Part shown: in pieces, positions 42,138 to 46,668 of the stretch
How positions within the stretch are numbered: the first letter of the stretch is position 1
Layout: every line of letters starts with the position of its first letter
DNA from: Planosporangium thailandense
GTDB taxonomy: Bacteria; Actinomycetota; Actinomycetes; Mycobacteriales; Micromonosporaceae
Direction of reading: 5' to 3'
Length of the DNA stretch: 46,668 bases
Assembly: GCF_011947195.1 (NCBI RefSeq)
Contig: NZ_JAATVY010000039.1
Location: forward strand, 1-46,668
The notes under the pieces: generated by a model
Told to the model about the DNA's origin: nothing
What the model saw: the letters and a program-made list of their open reading frames with translations, nothing else
Databases searched by the model: none
Made by a program: the position numbers and the translations under genes

Positions 42138-42475
42138 GCACGTCACCTTCTTCCAGGGTCGCTGACCTCTGTCGGCAGCCGAACGGAAGTCCACCCACGG
42201 CCACCTCAGGCTTACGCCTTCTGCGGCGGCGCCAGGTCCGAACAGTTTCCTTATGTCGGCGACACAAACCTTCCGAGCACGTCAGCATCCGCACCGGCGT
42301 CGCGATGCTGCGCTCCGCATGGACATCGAGGGACGCGCATCCGGCGGCGCGTTTGAGCGGCTGGTCTTCGGGTACGGCCACGAGCCGACCCGTACAAGGC
42401 GACGAGCGGGAGAGCCCGATGACCGATTTCGCCGATCCTGGCGTGCCCCGCGAAACGCCGTGAAAGGTGAAACTC
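42138..42475. other. Divergent intergenic region with a possible 14-residue upstream ORF
   Basis: Between the GYD gene and the NmrA-like gene. ATG 42419 follows GGGAGAG and encodes MTDFADPGVPRETP, stop at 42461-42463, 12 bp before the start of the NmrA-like gene. It could be a leader peptide coupled to translation of that gene, or the remnant of a lost gene. I see no other structure. Confidence 0.35.
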
Positions 42476-43216
42476 ATGAAGCTCACGGTCATCGGCGGTA
42501 CCGGATTGATCGGCTCGCAGGTGGTCCGGAAGCTGACCGCAGCCGGACACGAGGCCGTGCCCGCGGCACTGTCCACCGGCGTCGACCTGATCACGGGGAA
42601 GGGTCTGGGCCAGGCGCTGGAGGGCGCCGAGGTCGTGGTCAACCTGGCGAACTCGCCGACATTCGACGAGGCCTCCCTGGACTTCTTCCGCACCTCCATG
42701 GCCAATCTGCTGGCCGAGGGAGAGCGCGCCGGTGTCCGGCACCAGGTGATCCTCTCGATCGTCGGCGTGGACCAGGTGCCCCAGCTGGACTACTACCGGG
42801 CCAAGGCCCTGCAGGAGGACCTGCTCCGCCAGGGGCCCACGCCGTACTCCATCGTGCGCGCCACCCAGTTCTTCGAATTCATGGCCGCCCTCTTGTCCTG
42901 GACCTCCGACGACACCACCGTTCGCCTGCCCTCCACCCGCGTTCAGCCGATCGCGGCCGCGGACGTCGCCGACGCGGTCGTCGACGTCGCCACCGGCACG
43001 CCACTGCGAGGCATCCGCATCGTCGCCGGCCCGGATGTCTTCGCCCTCGACGAACTCGGCAGGGCCACTCTGGCGGCACGGCAGGACAACCGGACCGTCA
43101 TCACCGACGACACGGCCGGCATGTTCGCGGGCGTCACCGGTGACGTGCTCATCGCCGGCCCGGACGCGCACGTGGCACCCACGCACTACCAGGACTGGAT
43201 CCAGACGAACCGGTAA
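42476..43216 (+). CDS. NmrA-like NAD(P)-binding oxidoreductase
   Basis: 246 residues of an atypical short-chain dehydrogenase fold. Nucleotide motif VIGGTGLIGSQV near the start, VVNLANSP in place of the SDR NAG, and the pair Y-x3-K (DYYRAKALQEDLL); the C-terminal part is short as in NmrA/HSCARG-like proteins. ATG 42476 with AAAGG upstream is preferred over GTG 42467. It may act as a redox-sensing regulator or as a reductase in the cytoplasm; the GYD and MBL genes nearby fit a small detoxification or secondary-metabolite cluster. Confidence 0.9.
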   Translation: MKLTVIGGTGLIGSQVVRKLTAAGHEAVPAALSTGVDLITGKGLGQALEGAEVVVNLANSPTFDEASLDFFRTSMANLLAEGERAGVRHQVILSIVGVDQVPQLDYYRAKALQEDLLRQGPTPYSIVRATQFFEFMAALLSWTSDDTTVRLPSTRVQPIAAADVADAVVDVATGTPLRGIRIVAGPDVFALDELGRATLAARQDNRTVITDDTAGMFAGVTGDVLIAGPDAHVAPTHYQDWIQTNR

Positions 43217-43278
43217 CCGCGTCCTCGGCCGGCACGGCAGCCTGGGGCGACAACGTGCTGCACCCTCTGGCGCAATGA

Positions 43279-44544
43279 TCAGCGCAGTGGGCTGAAGGGC
43301 CGAAGCTCGTCGGGTTGGTGGCCGGTGGTGATCTGCTCGGCGAGCAGCTTGCCGGTGATCGGGCCGAGGGTGATGCCCCACATGCCGTGACCGCCGGCGG
43401 CGAAGACCCGTGGTGACCTGGTGCGGCCGATCAGCGGCAGCCCGTCGGGGGTGCAGGGCCGTGACCCGACCCACTCGTCGGTTCGGGCGTCCAGGTCCGC
43501 TCCGCGCAGCAGTGGCCGCGCGGCCTCGGCGATGGCCGAGATCCGGCGACGGTCCAGCGGCGCCTCGGCGCTGCGGAACTCCATCATCCCGGCCACACGC
43601 AGTCGGTCGCCGAGTGGCGTACACGCCACCCGCTGCGCGGGGAAGTACACCGGACCGGCCGGGACGTGCTCGATCGCGATGCTGAAGCTGTATCCGCGAC
43701 CGGCCTGCACGACTGTCCGTACGCCGAAGCGCCGGGCCAGCGTACCGAGCCAGGTGCCGGTCGCCAGGACCACGGCGTCGTACCGGTCGGCCGAGCCGGC
43801 GGCGGTCACCACCCGTGCCCCCGTGCCTTCGTCGCGGACGTCGACGATGTCCGCTCCGATCACGAGCGATGCACCGCGGGCGCGGACGGAATCAGCCAAC
43901 GCGTGCACGTACTGTCCGGGGTTGATGAACCGCTGGCCATAGAGGCGGATGGCGGCACCGACCTGATCCGACAGCGACGGCTCCACCTCGCGCGCCTCGG
44001 CGCCGGTCAGGACGTCGTACTCGATCCGCTGACCGGCGGTGTGGATGTGCCGTAGCTCATCCAGCAACACTGAGCGCTCGACCTCGGTGCGGTACGCCGC
44101 GATGAACGACTTGGCCTCGTTCGTCTGCGCCGCGACCCCACCGTCGGCCAACGCGTCGAATCCCTCGAAGGCGCGCTGGTTCATCGGGATGTACGCCCGC
44201 ATGGCGGCCTGCCATTTCGCGGCGGTGCTGTGCCGGGCGAATCCGGTCAGGAAGCGCAGCAGTTGGGCGTCGGCGCGCGGCGGCACGTACACCGGCGACG
44301 AGGGGCTCAGCACGGCACGCAGCCCGTAACGCAGCACTGCCGGCTCGGGCAGGGGAGTGGTGATGCCAGGGGTCAGCCAGCCGGCGTTGCCCCACGATGC
44401 GCCGGCAGCGACACCGGCACGGTCGAGCACGGTGACCTGTACTCCCCGTTCCTGCAGGAACCACGCGGTGGCCAGCCCGACCATCCCGGCACCGATGACG
44501 GCGACGTGCCGGGGAGCGTGTTCGACCGACTCGGTGCCAGGCAT
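43279..44544 (-). CDS. DadA-like FAD-dependent D-amino-acid dehydrogenase/oxidase
   Basis: 421 residues. N-terminal FAD dinucleotide motif VIGAGMVGLATAW (about 16-28), then GASWGNAGWLTPG, typical of DadA, a central substrate domain, VVLATGTWLG, and the C-terminal flavin motif GHGMWGITLGPITGKLLAEQI. It should oxidise D-amino acids (or a related imino/amino acid such as proline or glycine derivative) with transfer of electrons to the respiratory chain. ATG 44544 has AAGGAG upstream. It is divergent from the PucR gene, which very likely controls it. Confidence 0.93.
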   Translation of the reverse strand: MPGTESVEHAPRHVAVIGAGMVGLATAWFLQERGVQVTVLDRAGVAAGASWGNAGWLTPGITTPLPEPAVLRYGLRAVLSPSSPVYVPPRADAQLLRFLTGFARHSTAAKWQAAMRAYIPMNQRAFEGFDALADGGVAAQTNEAKSFIAAYRTEVERSVLLDELRHIHTAGQRIEYDVLTGAEAREVEPSLSDQVGAAIRLYGQRFINPGQYVHALADSVRARGASLVIGADIVDVRDEGTGARVVTAAGSADRYDAVVLATGTWLGTLARRFGVRTVVQAGRGYSFSIAIEHVPAGPVYFPAQRVACTPLGDRLRVAGMMEFRSAEAPLDRRRISAIAEAARPLLRGADLDARTDEWVGSRPCTPDGLPLIGRTRSPRVFAAGGHGMWGITLGPITGKLLAEQITTGHQPDELRPFSPLR

Positions 44545-44604
44545 TGCGGTTCTCCTTCGGTGCAGGGTCCCCTCGATCGTCGCCTGGCCGCTTCGTGACG
44601 TCAT

Positions 44605-44661
44605 TGTCGCGTAAGGCCAATACCCAGCTAGATAATTGGCCGCAGGGAACAAATTGCGACA
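44605..44661. promoter_or_regulatory. Nested inverted repeats between dadA-like and pucR-like genes
   Basis: Outer arms TGTCGC (44605-44610) and GCGACA (44656-44661); inner arms GGCCAAT (44615-44621) and ATTGGCC (44635-44641) around 13 bp. The whole lies in the 127-bp divergent gap, so the PucR protein probably binds here and governs both promoters. The centre is AT-rich. Confidence 0.55.
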
Positions 44662-44671
44662 TCATGGTTTC

Positions 44672-46240
44672 ATGATCACTGTTGCCGGTGTCGTGGAAGC
44701 GGTCGGCGCCGCCCTACTCCGGGTCGTCGTCGCTGGCGGTGAGGCTGAGGTCCGCGACGTGACCATCGTCGAGCTCGACGAGGCAGCCAGCGGGCAACCC
44801 GGCGACCTCGTACTCGGTGCCGGCCTTGCCACACCCGAACAGGCGCTCGTCGTCATCGGGCGCTGCGCGCAGGCCGGGGCGGCAGGCATGGTCCTCAAGC
44901 CCCCGCTGGCCACGCACCCCGACGTCGCGTCGGCCGCCGCCGAGCGCAAGCTGGCCCTGGTGGAGCTGCGCAGCCACGGCTCGTGGGCACAACTCGTCTG
45001 GCTGCTGCGCGGCGTGATCGACCGGGCAACGGCGCCCGGCACGCCCGATACCGCTGCCGCCGGCGTGTACGACGAGATGTTCGCCCTGGCCGACGCGGTC
45101 GCCGCCGTCGTCGATGCGCCCGTGACGATCGAGGACGCGCAATCGCGGGTACTCGCCTACTCGTCGCGGCAGGACCGCACCGACCCGGCGCGCGTGTCCA
45201 CCATCGTCGGACGACGTGTCCCCGGCGATGTGGTCGCGCAACTCCGGTCCCGCGGCGTCTTCCGCAGGCTCGCCAAGAGCGGCGATCCGATCTTCGTGCC
45301 ACAGGGCCCGGACGGTACGTTGCCCCGGCTCGTGATCCCGATCCGTGCCGGAGGTGAGCTGCTCGGCTCGATCTGGGCCGTCGTCGAGGGCCCGGTGCCG
45401 GCCGAGCGCCTGCGCGATCTCCAGGGTCCCGCGTCCGTCCTGGCGCTACACCTGCTCCGCCTACGGGTGCAGGCCGATGTCGCGCGCCGCGTGGCAGCCG
45501 ACCGCCTGCGAGCGGCCCTGCGCGCCGTCGTCCAGACGGGTCCGGAACTGGGACTGCCAACCGGGCCGTGGCGGGTCGTCGCGCTCGGCGTTCATGTCGG
45601 GACCGGGGAGATGCTGCACAACCTGGCGGTGTGGGAGTCGATCGCCCGTCGCCACGGCTGGCGCCAGCCGCTGATCGTGGATGTCGGTGACGTCCTCTTC
45701 GCGGTCGTGGCCGCTCACGGCGAGTCGCCCGGCTCATGGCCTTGGCTGGAGAAGTTGATCCGCAGCGTCGCCGTACACGACCCGGGGCTGCGCGCCGCCT
45801 CGGGCAGCCTCGCCGTGGGGCTGGCGGACCTGCCACGATCGCGTGCCGAAGCGGCGGAACTGCTCGCGCTGCACGGCGCCGCCAGACATGCGGGCCCATT
45901 GCTACTGTTCGAGGACGCCTGGGCCGAGGTAGTCGTGCACCGTGCGGTCGCCGCGGTCCCGATCGACGACCTGCTCGTCGGCGGGCCACTGCCCGACCTG
46001 TTGGTGCATGACCGCGAGCACGGTACTGACTACGTCGCCACCCTCGCCGCCTGGCTTGACCATTGGGGAGACCCGCAGAAGACGGCCCGCCGCCTGCACG
46101 TGCATCCCAACACCCTCCGGTACCGCCTGCGCCGGATCGCGGAGGTCGTCCACCTCGATGTCGAGTCGCCACAGGCACGGCTCGCACTGCAGATCCAACT
46201 CGCGGCGTTCAGCGTGGCCCGCACCAGCCCACAGGTGTGA
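44672..46240 (+). CDS. PucR-family transcriptional regulator
   Basis: 522 residues: N-terminal PucR domain (about 1-110, ending GSWAQLVWLLRGVI), a GGDEF-like/GAF-type central region without catalytic motif (IEDAQSRVLAYSSRQ ... LVIPIRAGGELLGSIW), and the C-terminal HTH_30 (YVATLAAWLDHWGDPQKTAR and LHVHPNTLRYRLRRIAEV). PucR proteins regulate purine, amino-acid and amine catabolism in response to the substrate. ATG 44672 is the likely start; the frame opens at 44636 inside the operator. The divergent DadA-like gene is the obvious target. Confidence 0.92.
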   Translation: MITVAGVVEAVGAALLRVVVAGGEAEVRDVTIVELDEAASGQPGDLVLGAGLATPEQALVVIGRCAQAGAAGMVLKPPLATHPDVASAAAERKLALVELRSHGSWAQLVWLLRGVIDRATAPGTPDTAAAGVYDEMFALADAVAAVVDAPVTIEDAQSRVLAYSSRQDRTDPARVSTIVGRRVPGDVVAQLRSRGVFRRLAKSGDPIFVPQGPDGTLPRLVIPIRAGGELLGSIWAVVEGPVPAERLRDLQGPASVLALHLLRLRVQADVARRVAADRLRAALRAVVQTGPELGLPTGPWRVVALGVHVGTGEMLHNLAVWESIARRHGWRQPLIVDVGDVLFAVVAAHGESPGSWPWLEKLIRSVAVHDPGLRAASGSLAVGLADLPRSRAEAAELLALHGAARHAGPLLLFEDAWAEVVVHRAVAAVPIDDLLVGGPLPDLLVHDREHGTDYVATLAAWLDHWGDPQKTARRLHVHPNTLRYRLRRIAEVVHLDVESPQARLALQIQLAAFSVARTSPQV

Positions 46241-46448
46241 TATCTGCGGTTCGGCGCCGATTTCCACGACGTCGATGGGTGCCGTTTCCCTGCCGGCCAC
46301 CGTGGTGGCTATGCCCTGACCGGTGCCGGTCTCGCCATCACCACGGCACTCGCCGCCGCCCGCTCCGTCGTTGTGACACTGGACTACCGACCGGCCGAGA
46401 TCACCGTGTCGCCACCCTTCCGGCAGCTGTCGAGGGTGGGGTTGCCCG
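46241..46448. other. Region after pucR, no intact gene
   Basis: In the frame leading into the following remnant the translation includes ARSVVVTLDYRPAEITV, which resembles a strand of the ATPase domain of NarL-partner histidine kinases, but the surrounding boxes are missing. This may be kinase debris or chance. Confidence 0.3.
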
Positions 46449-46526
46449 GTGACGATACGAGTGCTGACCGTTGACGACCGCGCCATCGTGCACGCCGGTT
46501 ACTCATGTGGGCGCATACTCGGTTGA
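46449..46526 (+). pseudogene. Possible remnant of a NarL-type response regulator
   Basis: GTG 46449 begins VTIRVLTVDDRAIVHAG, which matches the usual opening of NarL/FixJ receivers (MTIRVLLVDDHALVRAG), then diverges (YSCGRILG) and stops at 46524-46526. The rest up to the window end shows a GGGACA...TGTCCC hairpin and no further gene. If the call is right, deletion removed nearly the whole receiver and the HTH. Confidence 0.4.
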
Positions 46527-46668
46527 AACGGGACAGTCGGCGAGCCTGTGTCCCGGATGGGCGACCACACTCATGCATCAGGGGCGTGTCGATTTCTGGT
46601 CGGCTCCTCGGGGATCGTTCGATGATTTTGCGGCCGGGCACCGGTCTACGTTCGTGCCGGCACCCAAG

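Noticed and set aside
30-46668. Prophage, integrative element or biosynthetic gene cluster.
   Set aside because: No integrase, transposase, phage structural gene, tRNA attachment site, PKS or NRPS was found; the genes are small independent units.

Overview
This is a very GC-rich stretch of chromosome from an actinomycete. The third-position GC bias, the frequent GTG/TTG starts, a DtxR/IdeR-type iron box, a CIRCE element, an LPXTG wall protein, a wax-ester-synthase-type acyltransferase and many antibiotic-exporter-like genes all fit. A sporulating actinomycete such as a member of the Micromonosporaceae is my best guess from general appearance, but nothing in the window fixes the genus. I see no tRNA, rRNA, CRISPR array, transposase or phage structural gene. 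The window is mostly accessory chromosome: small one- to three-gene units with many divergent regulator/target pairs.

Left part (1-13.5 kb): a WS/DGAT acyltransferase; a ZIP metal transporter whose promoter overlaps an iron box; an EamA transporter divergent from an NADPH-dependent FMN reductase; an MFS exporter divergent from a MocR-type regulator with three copies of a TA(T/C)GGTGTC operator between them; a membrane protein of ABC-2/YhgE type; a GGDEF-EAL cyclic-di-GMP protein; a small anchored secreted protein; and an OmpR-type response regulator with its histidine kinase.

Middle part (13.8-33 kb): two intact TPR-GGDEF diguanylate cyclases and a decayed third copy, so cyclic-di-GMP genes are concentrated here (four loci in about 24 kb). 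Between them lie a rhodanese, a 39-residue membrane peptide with a 19-bp perfect hairpin upstream, a NUDIX hydrolase, a small zinc-ribbon-like gene, an Hsp20 gene cut off after its N-terminus but still carrying a CIRCE-controlled promoter, a CapA-type protein, an LPXTG surface protein, a membrane acyltransferase, a beta-lactamase-fold protein, a MarR plus two-gene ABC exporter operon, a ChaB-like protein, a membrane alpha/beta hydrolase, a NiCoT nickel/cobalt transporter with an inverted-repeat operator, and a methyltransferase.

Right part (33-46.7 kb): a TetR regulator followed 25 bp later by a 760-residue protein that combines a HIRAN-like domain, a four-cysteine zinc knuckle and a C-terminal PD-(D/E)XK nuclease. 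This is the best candidate here for an undescribed system. It is followed by two uncharacterised membrane/secreted proteins, a large secreted ExeM/NucH-type nuclease with two chitin-binding-like modules, an MBL-fold hydrolase, a GYD-domain protein, an NmrA-like oxidoreductase, and a DadA-like amino-acid dehydrogenase divergent from a PucR regulator. The right edge holds what looks like the beginning of a broken NarL-type response regulator.

A recurring property is recent in-frame or gene-end tandem duplication (30 bp x2, 15 bp x4, 12 bp x3, 20 bp x3-4) and small-scale gene decay, indicating a slippage-prone, fast-evolving region.
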